Shown here: piece after piece, positions 55,271-64,000 of the stretch
Layout of the letters: each line of letters begins with the position of its first letter
Position numbering within the stretch: the stretch's first letter is position 1
Assembly: GCA_032622095.1 (NCBI GenBank)
Contig: CP136065.1
Span: forward strand, 97,405,343 to 97,469,342
Reading direction: 5' to 3'
DNA: 64,000 nt
From: Siphonodentalium dalli
Taxonomy: Eukaryota; Mollusca; Scaphopoda; Gadilida; Siphonodentaliidae
Program-made: the position numbers and the translations under genes
The notes under the pieces: model-generated
Told to the model about the DNA's origin: nothing
The model's input: only the letters and a program-made list of their open reading frames with translations
Databases searched by the model: none

Positions 55271-56079
55271 GTGCGTGAATCCAATGAACGTAGAAACCAC
55301 ATGCTGTCAATATGCAACTGACAAACGAATCGGCCCTCCCTTCCGTATGTTCAACTACACTTCCTCGCTCATCGACAGTCGTGTGTGGTCCACGGTGATA
55401 TGTGCCATACTGACTAAGCCATCAGGAACTGGTGGTGTCCTAATGTGCAATAACAATAAACAAGCCAGTAATGGCACATCGATGGACAATCATTGCGGCT
55501 CCTTTAAAGACATTTGATGGCTGCCAAAACATGTATTCCTTTCCGAATGAGCCACCTGACAGCAACTGTAGTTCAGTGGTTAATGTGCATAATATTAATC
55601 ATTTTCGTATATGATTTCTTCCACCAATAAAACTGACGATGTCGCCGGCCAAGCGACAATAGACTCCGATAATCTAAACCAACTGGGGACCTTTTTCTGT
55701 TCAATTTATATAGTCTTCTATGTGTATATAAAGGAGCAATTATGGATAAATTGTTCGTACGAGCATGCATGCTTAGACTAATAAGGCAGCGATGATTGAT
55801 TACTCGCAATATAGTACGGCGAAGACTACGCTGCAATCCAGAGCAGAACCTGGTGTAATTGAATGGTTGTTCGTTCCTCCTGTGGAATATATCTGATTTA
55901 GAATGCATAACAGTGTCACTGGATGTCGGAACAATTACGCGTATATGACAAAATGCAGTAATTTGATACTAGTTTGTGCATATGCCATGCGTTGTTATGA
56001 GAGATTACTAAATACTAATTCCACAATCTCTTTGTTGCCAGTAAATACACAAAGTAACGGTATAACTTTCCTATAATTT
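55271..56079. other. No supported gene
   Basis: The plus-strand frame to 55517 and a 111-codon minus-strand frame at 55573-55908 are open but show no recognisable domain. The latter is Arg/His-rich without repeats. Confidence 0.35.
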
Positions 56080-56620
56080 ATGACATAACTCTGCAAAACA
56101 ATTTGGATTGTAGAGGCCACAATATATCGGCTTTTCAATTTCGTTTTAGACTTTGTGGTAAAACTCAATTCGGATAGCTGGTCGAGACAACATCAATGAT
56201 ATGTATTTCCGTGTCAATCGAATTCTTTGATATAGAACCAACCCATCAAAGCTCAGAGTGATCAGATATCGATTTTTTAAATTTGTTATTTCCCGAGATA
56301 TGTAATTTTAGCGGCCTGGCAAATATTCGTCAAGCCGACGATCTCGGACCAAATTGAGGATGAAGTGGCTTTGGGTGTTAGATAATTGACAATCCTGCCA
56401 AATTTCGTTGAACAAAATGTTATTAAATAACACATTTTGGGCAATTTTATAAGTTGACTGTGGCTAGCATTAGTTTTGGGCAATTAATCGATTCTGATAA
56501 CTGAAGCATTTCCAAACAAAAGTTTTGCTGTTGTTGTTGTTGTTGTTGGTGTTGTTGTTGTTGTTGTTGTTGATGATGATGATATGGGACCATTGCATCT
56601 GATTGAGTACCTTTATAAGT
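56080..56620 (+). repeat. Dispersed repeat family R, copy 2
   Basis: 56280-56620 aligns with 59280-59705: TTGTTATTTCCCGAGATATG, CTGGCAAATATTCGT, CTCGGACCAAATTG, GTGGCTTTGGGTGTTAGATA, CCAAATTTCGTTGAACAAAA, GGGCAATTAATCGATT, then (TTG)n and GAGTACCTTTA. Its left part, 56080-56205, is an inverted relative of 58930-59040, so the two copies differ in arrangement. Confidence 0.75.
56526..56582 (+). repeat. (TTG)n/(GAT)n microsatellite inside family R
   Basis: About 14 TTG units, one GTG interruption, then several GAT units. The minus strand reads as poly-Gln. The same microsatellite position is seen, shorter, at 59638-59662 and, on the other strand, near 9925-9945. Confidence 0.92.
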
Positions 56621-56671
56621 TAGAACAGGGGAATACATCTAAAAGGGAAAAGCGAACATCAACAATTCATC

Positions 56672-57085
56672 AGGCTGGGTCGGAGATACACAGACTAATC
56701 AAACTGTTAGTACATGAGATTACACCAGGCTGGGTCGGAGACAGACTAATCGAACTGTTAGTACATGAGATTTCATTAAGCTGGGTCGGAGACAGACTAA
56801 TCGAACTGTTAGTACATGAGATTTCATTAAGCTGGGTCGGAGATACACAGACTAATCGAACTGTTAGTAAATTAGATCTGGGTCGGAGATACACTGACTA
56901 ATCGAACTGTTAGTACATGAGATTACATCAGGCTGAGTCGGAGATACACAGAATATTCGAACTGTTAGTAAATTAGATCTGGGTCGGAGATACACGGACT
57001 AATCGAACTGTTAGTACATGAGATTTCATCAGGCTGGGTCGGAGATACACAGACTAATCGAACTGTTAGTAAATGAGATTTCGTC
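56672..57085 (+). repeat. 55 bp tandem repeat, about eight units with two deletion variants
   Basis: The unit is GAGATACACAGACTAATCGA, then ACTGTTAGTACATGAGATTT, then CATCAGGCTGGGTCG. Two units carry the shortened form GTAAATTAGATCTGGGTCG, and others lose the ATACAC segment. The 105-codon plus-strand and 74-codon minus-strand frames are translations of the repeat. Confidence 0.92.
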
Positions 57086-57439
57086 GTGAACAGAGTACAA
57101 CGGACCATATTTTCTCGCCTTCCTGTTTACAGTGCGTTAAAGGAAACAGTGTGGCCATCCAAAGTGCCACGTAGGTTCGGCTGAATAAAGTTTATCACAG
57201 TTGAAACAGCCAGCTCCTGAATAATGAATTACCAATTCATTCTCATGTCGAAAGCTGTTAACGCGAGAAAGCCATAAACATTCTTCATCTCCAAGTAAAA
57301 CCACGGAATAGGGCCGTCATGTTGTCATGGGCATCGTTAAAGCAGGTCGTTCAAACTGGAGGCGAAACCACTCAATCCCCGGCCATTGAATTTTGTACAA
57401 GAACTGTCGGTAGCCTTCGGGACGATCTTGGTATTGAAG

Positions 57440-57578
57440 AGTTCGATTGACATGTAAAATGCATATGATTTATGTGTCCACGATTCGCTGCATATCAATT
57501 GAATTGTATCATGAAGCTTAAAATTAAATTGAAAAGCCGATATATAGCCACTTCTAAAATCACAATATTTTGGCATTG
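57440..57578 (+). repeat. Dispersed repeat family R (5' type block)
   Basis: AGTTCGATTGACATG, then AAAATGCATATGATT, then AATTGAATTGTATCATGAAGC-like, then AAATTAAATTGAAAAGCCGA and CTTCTAAAATC. This matches 58887-59010. It is cut off where LINE sequence starts at about 57580, so the LINE appears to have inserted into it or joined it. Confidence 0.7.
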
Positions 57579-58012
57579 TGGTGAATTTCATTTTATATTT
57601 GTGTGTCCGCAACTCAAAGATTTGCGTGAGCAATATATTCCGATGCACCGTCGAGAGAACATTTATTCGAACTTCTTAGCTCGACCAGCCCTGTGACATT
57701 TCCTTTAACCAGGGCACACATATGAAGTCTGATTAAGATCTAAGCTCCATGTTTTTTTGTTTTTTTTTCAACGAAAATAATGTATTTTTAGCTTTATTCG
57801 TGTGCATGTAATGTATATGTTCGATACGTATGTTATTTAATGTTGCATGTTTGTTTAGACGTAGCTGTACGATGTTGCAGCTGAAAAAATCTGTTTCGTA
57901 ATGTTTCTGTGAACCTCCAATGTTTGTTCTATGTGTAAATAGTGTAAATAGTTGTCTCGTGTCCCATGTAAAGATGGCTAAGAATAAAGCATTCATTCAT
58001 TCATTCAAAGGA
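57579..58012 (+). pseudogene. 5'-truncated LINE, C-terminal end plus 3' UTR
   Basis: The frame reads GEFHFIFVCPQLKDLREQYI, then PMHRRENIYSNFLARPAL, to a TGA at 57694. EFHFIFxCP...LRExYIP...NIxxF is the usual end of a class of invertebrate LINE reverse transcriptases. About 300 bases of 3' UTR follow, ending AAGAATAAAGCATTCATTCA with further TTCA units. Only some 40 codons survive. Confidence 0.75.
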
Positions 58013-58400
58013 TACTCGATGAAACCACCAGCAACAAAGATGCTGAAAAAATGTTTAAGTTTATGTTATCACGACCAGGATAATTGCCACCTTTCGCATA
58101 CTAATAATATTGATAAGAATATTTTGTACGGTCCAAACACTTCTTCGCAGAATTCACTCATTCGAGTCTGTTTGTGAGAAAATATTGCCCATCAAAAGTC
58201 TTGCCACTCATAGTAAGGTGCTATAGTTACGTTTTCTGTGTCTATTTTGTACTAAATTGTAGTGTTTACAGATCATAGTCAGTGTTTGGCTCGATGCTAT
58301 TTCCATTGTTTCCAATTAGTTCAATTTTCAAAACATATATTATGAATTACTATAATTGTTGCAAATATGAGACGGTCGGATTTAGTGTATACAGTACCCA
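58013..58400. other. No gene or repeat recognised
   Basis: Unassigned sequence between the LINE tail and MITE copy 5. Confidence 0.4.
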
Positions 58401-58405
58401 TTTAA

Positions 58406-58878
58406 AGATACGGGCGGCGTTGGCGGTGGATATGCTGTTAAAATATTCACCTCCGTCAAAAACCGCCATGAACAGAAAGAATAGTAAGATATAGACAGAC
58501 TTTGTTCTTATCTCCTTTGTTATGTAAACAAAAGCAAAAACGTTACGTTTCCTGGCTTTTGTTTCGATCCGGATATGGTAAACATAAAGAGCGTTATTTG
58601 TTACTGTTTTCCTGATATGGAAATAATAAAGAGCGTTTATATAATTGTTGTGTGATTAACCAATAGAATTGCGCTGTGTTATGTAAACACAAGCACAACT
58701 TCTGTAGCACGAGCAGGCTCTTGTTTACTTACACCGTCGTACGTCTTGGCGACAATATACTATTTACGCGCTGATTATGTTTGGCATATGAGCGGAACTG
58801 TATATATTTTGGTGTTCCTTCTGTTGATGGCGATTTGAACAAATTTAAATATTTCTGCAACGAACGCCGCCCGTGCCT
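58406..58878 (+). mobile_element. TTAA-flanked MITE, copy 5 (full length, GGGCGGC subfamily)
   Basis: 473 bp between TTAA at 58402-58405 and 58879-58882. It begins AGATACGGGCGGCGTTGGC and ends with the complement of AGGCACGGGCGGCGTTCG, a clear ~18 bp terminal inverted repeat. It is the reference for the subfamily that includes copies 1 and 4. The right flank is family R sequence that is uninterrupted at 57440, which helps place the insertion edge. Confidence 0.88.
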
Positions 58879-58884
58879 TTAAAG

Positions 58885-59710
58885 AATTCGATCGACACGA
58901 AAATGCATATGATTGATGCGGTCAATATAGTAGCTGCATCCGAATTGAATTTTACCACAAAGCCTAAAAATTAAATTGAAAAGCCGATAGATCGCGCCCT
59001 CTAAAATCCAAATTGTTTGCAGAGTTATGTAGTAAATTATAGGAAGGTCATGTGTCATTTTCTGGAATCAGTGCATGCAACAAATAGATTGCGAAATTGC
59101 TACTTAGTAAATTCCCCACCAGAACGCATGCTATATTCACAGAGTAGAATCAAATAATTTAATTTTGTCATACGCTTAAAGATGCATAATCCGAATTCAA
59201 GCTTCCACATTACTTTTTCTTTGGCTTCGGTTGTAAAACTTATTTGATTCCAGTCGAGTAACCCAACCATCAAAGCTAGAGAGTGATCACATATCGATTT
59301 TTAAAATTTGTTATTTCCCGAGATATGTATTTTTTTGCGACCTGGCAAATATTCGTTAAGCCAACGGTCTCGGACCAAATTGCGGACGAAGATGGATAAC
59401 TCTAACTTCAAGTGGCTTTGGGTGTTAGATATTTGACAATTCGGCCAAATTTCGTTGAACAAAATGTGATTAAAAAAAATCGTTTTGGGCAATTCTATAC
59501 CATGCGTCAAACTGAGGATAGCGATATGCTGTTTCACGCCCGAGACCGTCCCGATACCATTTCTATGACGACTGTGGTTAACATTATTTTTTGGGCAATT
59601 AATCGATTGTGATAACTAAAGCGGCATTTCAAAAAATGTTGTTGTTGTTGTTGTTGTTGTTGGAGTCTGATGGTATGGGGACCATCGAATCGGATTGAGT
59701 ACCTTTAAAG
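58885..59710 (+). repeat. Dispersed repeat family R, copy 3 (most complete)
   Basis: 58887-59040 matches 57440-57578 (and inverted 56080-56205). 59280-59705 matches 56270-56620. Compared with copy 2 it has an extra 90 bases around 59510-59580, reading as CGCCCGAGACCGTCCCGATA and neighbouring sequence. The end is GATTGAGTACCTTTAAAG. It shows no protein motifs and could be a non-autonomous element of several hundred bases. Confidence 0.7.
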
Positions 59711-60479
59711 ATGCCGGGTCAGATTTGACACCAAATTAGATAACATTCCCTTACCCAAATGTTCAGCTTACCGAACCCATGACAATTGAAAAATTCTTGC
59801 AGTCACCAGCATTCGTATGTGATATGAATCCGTGATTGATATATTTGTAAACCTGACAAAAATAATAATGTTTGAATCTCCCCCTCCCCTTCCTTTTCGA
59901 AAGTCGATTTATCACATAATTAGCCGCTAAAACCGGCCTTATATTTTAGTAAGACACATGTATATTACCGGCACGCACAGTGACGTAACAGCTTAGCGAA
60001 ATGATATCGATCAATGTTATTATTTTGTCAACACAAAAAGACACATTTAAAATGGAACTATACTTTTTCTTGAAGGCGTCTTGACTTCCGCTTTGGTTGT
60101 GATACGGAAATCTATTTTAATTATGTTTTAACTCCAGCCGTTTCGAGAAAAAATTTTCTCGCTAAAATAAATTTCGTATAGAATTGCGACTCATTAAAGA
60201 TCCTCTATGTACCGAATTTTGTTTTTATCAAATATGATTCTCCGGGGGTTTTTGACAATAGAGAGGTTCTGCGTGCACATGTAGTGTGTGCCTTGTACGT
60301 GCGGCTTGTTGTGCAAATGGCAGCATGTCATAGCAATAGAATGTAAGCATACATGTGTATGTGCAACTATGGAACATCTTGTTACACCGAGATAATGTTG
60401 ATGCTGCAGAAGGCATAACTCTGCAGAAGTTGAAGTTTAAACCTTTCAGTGCCAAGTCCGATTTTTGTATCAACCCATA
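59711..60479. other. No gene or repeat recognised
   Basis: Unassigned AT-rich sequence with chance frames only. Confidence 0.4.
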
Positions 60480-60483
60480 TACC

Positions 60484-60556
60484 CTGTGCCAATGCATTCT
60501 CTGCTATATGCGAGTCGACCATAGGTCGCCTCGCATATATAAGAGAATGCATTGGC
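60484..60556. repeat. Palindrome family T, copy 1
   Basis: GCCAATGCATTCTCT then ATATGCGAG pairs with CTCGCATATATAAGAGAATG then CATTGGC around a GTCGACCATAGGTCGC centre. Related ends occur at 62826-62862, 63473-63500 and 63794-63860. The following 60 bases are T-rich, ATCATTTTTTACAATTTTTT-like, as after the 63.5 kb copy. Confidence 0.75.
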
Positions 60557-60839
60557 CTAACAAATTTTCATCATTTTTTACAATTTTTTACAATTTTAAT
60601 AATTTTTTCTTATATTTTACTCTATTTCCAGGCAATTCTTCAAGGATTGTCCACTTATAAATGGACAATCGGTACCTAAAATGGTCATTAATAAATTGAC
60701 AATCCAACCACGCGTGGCACGCGAGCTTGGGATTGTCCACTAAATGAAGACATGTTTTGTTAATCCTGCATGTTAGCTTCATATTTAATATGAAGGGCAA
60801 TAACTCTATAAATAATTTTAATTTGCTAAATAACGGTGA

Positions 60840-60945
60840 TTTGTATGAGAAGAAGTGTTTTTGACGAAATAACGGAGATATTTGAAGAAGAGTTTTTGAC
60901 GAAATAACGGAAATATTCGAAGAAGTGTTTTTAAAGAACGGAGGC
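60840..60945 (+). repeat. ~41-45 bp tandem repeat, about 2.4 copies
   Basis: GAAGAAGTGTTTTTGACGAA followed by ATAACGGAGATATTT and a second, slightly changed unit, then a partial third. Confidence 0.85.
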
Positions 60946-61186
60946 ATATAGTGAATTAACTTGAAAGCTGGTGACATTTGCGGGTGGGCGACTTAAATTA
61001 TGTTTGGGTGGTGGTTCCCCGAAATTGCTAGATGCAAAAAACCGGCGTATCCTCCTGAAATTATTTTAACCCCCCGGATAAGGACATTACTTCCGACTAG
61101 ATGATGCATAAATATGTTTGCAGAATATTGTTTTCATAAAATATGATTCTCTGTCGATTTTCCTATCATCTGTTTCTATCCCCAAG

Positions 61187-62235
61187 CAGGGACGTGTCTA
61201 GAGGGTTTCCGTCCGGGGGTGTCCACCTTGGGAAATTCCAACGGCACCCCCCCCCCCCTTGAATCAGAATAAGACCGAACACAAGTTTTGCATAATTCCA
61301 TTTGCACCCCCCCCCCTTGTATCTCAGTGCTCATAGGCCTAATATCCCATATCTCCATAAACCATGGTTCTATATTCCCGGTATGAGAACATTCAGATAT
61401 TTTACATATTTAACTTCATACAAAAGCACACAGCTACGGACAACAGACAACGACACACCAGGCTTACCGGTGTGAGAACATTTTGAAATTTGAAACAAGA
61501 AAATCGCAAATCCTAGCATCTAGACTGGCCTCAACTGAAGCTTCCCTATAGTGTTGGAAATTTCAAACCTCATACTCCCCCTCAGGTTGGAAAATTCTCC
61601 AACTAATGAGCATTTCGGTCCACAAATCTGACCAAATATAGTAAAATATTGTTAAACTTATTAGCATTTTTGTATTGGCCACAGCGGAGACACAATGACA
61701 CACCGGGCCGACCATGGTTCGGCCCGGTGTGGGAAAATATTGTAATCTGAACAAGAAAATCGCAAAATCCTAGGATATAGACTAGCCTCAAGCCCTCCTA
61801 GAGTTGGAAATTTCCAACCTAACACTCCACTTAGGTTGGAAAATTTACAACTGATGACAATTCCAATGACAATGTTGACCAAATGTATGATAATATTGTT
61901 TTCTTAAATTAACTAGCAGTTTTTGACTGGCCATGGCGGAGGGACCAGGACACAAGCTTTCCAACTGTTGGAAATTTCCAACCTGATGACTATTTCAGTC
62001 CAAATTTTTTACCAAAAATAAGAAAATTTGCAAATATTGGTCCAAAAAACAATTAATTCCCCCCAAGAAATTGTTTGAAAATCAAACTACAAGAACATTT
62101 TCAACATACTGTTGGTGTGAAATTTCCAACTAATGTATTGGCAGGTATGAAATTTCCAACTGTTGAAAATTTTGACCAAAGTTGGGGGGTTGACACACCC
62201 CCCCTACCCACCCCCCCCCTGTCGCCACGTCTCTG
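61187..62235. mobile_element. 1,049 bp hAT-like non-autonomous element
   Basis: The ends are CAGGGACGTGTC and the complement of CAGAGACGTGGC, flanked by a perfect 8 bp direct repeat TCCCCAAG at 61179-61186 and 62236-62243. An 8 bp duplication with CAG-type short TIRs fits the hAT superfamily. G- and C-runs near each end are inverted relative to each other. The interior holds two to three diverged ~290 bp repeats carrying GAAAATCGCAAA(A)TCCTAG and GTTGGAAATTTCCAACC. No transposase frame is present. Confidence 0.8.
61400..61960 (+). repeat. ~290 bp internal tandem repeats with GTTGGAAATTTCCAACC palindromes
   Basis: Repeated blocks are GACACACC(A/G)GGC, GGTGTG(A/G)GAA, CAAGAAAATCGCAAA, TAGACT(G/A)GCCTCAA and TTGGAAATTTCCAACCT. 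A near-perfect palindrome CACCGGGCCGACCATGG with its complement lies at 61701-61729. All of it is inside the hAT-like element. Confidence 0.65.
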
Positions 62236-62259
62236 TCCCCAAGCAGGGAGTACATGGTT

Positions 62260-62820
62260 TATCTGGTAAAACCCAAGGGACGGTTATGATTTCTGGAGAT
62301 TGATTTAGATTTGTTCAGACAATTCAATGGAAGCTGACAGATATCTTCAGAACAATAATGTCCGTCACTGCGTTCGCTGTCGGGACCCGGATCCTCCAAC
62401 TGCGGCATTCTTCAGTTCAAGAAATATTTCCATCGTCAATATAATGAATCCTTATGAAAGATCCGCATCCATCATCTATTCTTGCGATCAATATCAACAG
62501 ACCCTTCCTTCATAGCGCTGCACGTCACATTCTTTGGTAGAGTCCATATTGTTCTGGCTTCGTACGGTTCAAGAGCTTTTACTCTCTTTTGTGTGTTTCT
62601 TTTAGAAGAAATTCAAGTGCATATGTAAGGTTTGGCGCAGGTGAATTCTTAAGTGGCGTATTTATCTATTGCTGTCGTTACTGATTTCTGTTTGTAAAAA
62701 ATAGAATTGGCTATGCCAGTGTTAACACTATTCAAAAGTTATAAAATATCCTGTGATTTGTCTATATGTGGTTAATTGGATACAATGACGGGTGCTGCGC
62801 TGGCGTAATATTAAAGACTT
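62260..62820. other. No supported gene
   Basis: A 62-codon plus-strand frame (62327-62515) reads HCVRCRDPDPPTAAFFSS in its middle and is a little GC-richer than its surroundings. There is no recognisable domain and only two cysteines in a C-x2-C spacing. I would not call it a gene. Confidence 0.35.
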
Positions 62821-62825
62821 TGTGT

Positions 62826-62858
62826 CAATGCATTCTCTTATATATGCGAGTCGACCAT

Positions 62859-62862
<4 letters not shown>
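62826..62862. repeat. Palindrome family T, half copy
   Basis: CAATGCATTCTCTTATATAT then GCGAGTCGACCATAG matches the left half of the 60484-60556 palindrome. It then runs directly into a (GA)n microsatellite. Confidence 0.65.

Positions 62863-62895
<33 letters not shown>
62861..62895. repeat. (GA)n microsatellite
   Basis: About 17 GA units following CATAGC. Confidence 0.95.
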
Positions 62896-62897
<2 letters not shown>

Positions 62898-62929
62898 TTT
62901 ATTCCCCCAAATATGGAGACAATTATGGT

Positions 62930-62931
<2 letters not shown>

Positions 62932-62998
<67 letters not shown>
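62932..62998. repeat. (TA)n microsatellite
   Basis: More than 30 uninterrupted TA units. Confidence 0.97.
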
Positions 62999-62999
<1 letters not shown>

Positions 63000-63141
63000 A
63001 AAGTTACATGAAGACATATATATACACATGCAATATAATTTAACTTGAGAAATTCATTGTGGGAATGATATACTGCAAGACAAGATGTTTAAGACATATA
63101 TATAGTGAAGTATCCGATATGATGTCTTCATCATAAAACTT

Positions 63142-63498
63142 CTAAATCAGTTCAATTTGCATTGGGATACACCCGCCTAGGCAAAACGCGAGGAATGTAT
63201 CGCTATTCATGCTGTCAAGAAAGGTAAAAGTTTCAATTCCAAATATGTCAATCAGTGAATACCAAAATGTGTTCCGTACCATCTGTGCAAACTCAGATGT
63301 ACACTCGAGATATCTATGAAACAAGAGATTTGAATATGTTTGGTTGCAGCGATTGCATTGAGCGTCATTGTCATACGTGGTTTTGGTCAAAATATTGGCC
63401 ATCTTGATACAAATTGGAAAAAACTCAGGTTCTTCGAGAGAGAGCTGCCAAAGTTTCCACAGTGACTGGTTGAATATATAAGAAAATGCATTGGCCAA
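63142..63498 (-). pseudogene. LINE C-terminal fragment with Cys/His motif (minus strand)
   Basis: A 118-codon frame open to its stop at 63142. It contains AQCNRCNQTYSNLLFHRYLE then CTSEFAQMVRNTFW, that is C-x2-C-x9-H-x4-C followed by a hydrophobic FW..LIDIFG segment and SDTFLAFCLGG near the end. This is the usual zinc-binding C-terminus of LINE reverse transcriptases. The first few codons derive from family T palindrome sequence (ATGCATTGGCC), so the ATG is not original. The segment is bracketed by family T ends at 62826 and 63473-63500. Confidence 0.65.
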
Positions 63499-63500
63499 AC

Positions 63501-63792
63501 AATTTTTTTATAAATTTTTCTTACATTCATTAACAATTTTTATCATTATTTAGAATGTTTTCCAACATTCTTTAACGTTTTTATCATTTTTATCATTTTT
63601 TCTTACATTCTATAATAATTTTTTATCATTTTTCTTATATTCTTTAACAATTTTATAATATTTTATCATTTTGTTCTTATATTATTTAACAATTTTTATC
63701 ATTTTTAATCATTTTTTCTTACATTCTTTATCAATTTTTATCTGTTTTTCATTTGTTCTTACATTCTTTAACAATTATAAAAAATAATATAG
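63501..63792 (+). repeat. T-rich degenerate tandem repeat
   Basis: Irregular repeats of TTCTTACATTCTTTAACAAT and TTTTATCATTTTT. A shorter relative follows the family T palindrome at 60557-60640. Confidence 0.85.
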
Positions 63793-63865
63793 GCCAATGC
63801 ATTCTCTTATATATATAGTCGAGGCGACCTATGGTCGACTGGCATATATAAGAGCATGAATTGGA
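63793..63865. repeat. Palindrome family T, copy 3
   Basis: GGCCAATGCATTCTCTTATA then TATATAGTCGAGGCGACC pairs with GGTCGACTGGCATATATAAG then AGCATGAATTGG. With copy 1 (60484) it could form the outer ends of a larger 3.4 kb composite, since CCCTGTGCCAAT at 60480 is mirrored by AATTGGAACAGGG at 63856-63868. Confidence 0.7.
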
Positions 63866-64000
63866 ACAGGGTTTTCGCAAAAATTCAGGAAGCTCCCGTC
63901 ATGAAAGGGTTAACTGCAAACGAAATCCATTTAGCAAAAAAGGGTTAAGGTGACTGCATGTTTGAGTGATAGGGATCGGATTAATGACAGAAACTAACGC
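63866..64000. other. No gene recognised at the window end
   Basis: Contains GAAAGGGTTAACTGCAAACG and a second AAAAGGGTTAAGG. I see nothing else that can be assigned. Confidence 0.35.

Noticed and set aside
55573-55908. 111-codon Arg/His-rich minus-strand frame
   Set aside because: No domain and no homologue in the window. The length is within chance expectation for a region of this size.

Overview
This is AT-rich eukaryotic nuclear DNA, most likely from a lophotrochozoan animal, probably a mollusc. That guess rests on a tRNA-headed SINE with an (CAAT)n tail, several decayed non-LTR retrotransposon ends of kinds common in molluscs, short TIR elements, and abundant mini- and microsatellites. 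There is no operon structure, no rRNA, no CRISPR array and no complete multi-exon gene. Nearly every open frame is under 140 codons and most are chance frames or frames forced by repeats. The organism assignment is inference.

Layout. 0-9.5 kb: two copies of a TTAA-flanked ~490 bp MITE, each followed by the same ~440 bp repeat, a foldback element whose arms are arrays of 16 bp subunits (2.9-4.2 kb), a cluster of perfect GGTTC/GAACC palindromes (6.1-6.2 kb), and a SINE split by a 395 bp MITE with a 9 bp target duplication (8.8-9.5 kb). 10-17.5 kb: largely unassigned, with one dispersed repeat family, an 18 bp minisatellite, and the two best small gene candidates. These are a 124-codon minus-strand ORF with a TATA/Inr-like upstream region (15.58-16.03 kb) and a possible terminal exon (17.03-17.20 kb). 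17.6-23.6 kb: a composite repeat whose minisatellite and flank recur at 31.9-33.5 kb and 51.2-51.7 kb, with decayed LINEs. 24-30 kb: a LINE ORF1 relic with a zinc knuckle, a ~1.5 kb 35 bp minisatellite with higher-order structure, and three ~425 bp tandem units ending in a LINE-like tail. 33.7-40.2 kb: eight diverged same-strand copies of one module. 39-43.3 kb: two TA-flanked mariner/Tc1-type MITEs, one an almost perfect 135 bp palindrome. 45.4-47.1 kb: a ~540 bp tandem array. 49.5-58 kb: LINE 3' ends, a decayed unidentified coding block present in two inverted copies, and a 55 bp tandem repeat. 58.4-64 kb: another TTAA MITE, an hAT-like 1,049 bp element with an 8 bp duplication, and a palindromic family with AT-rich tails.

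No set of genes here works together as a pathway. I did not find an undescribed gene system. The most interesting content is transposon architecture (foldback element, precise target duplications, nested insertions, satellites seeded inside dispersed repeats), followed by a few small coding candidates that would need transcript evidence. All repeat homologies were found by eye within this window. No database search was possible.
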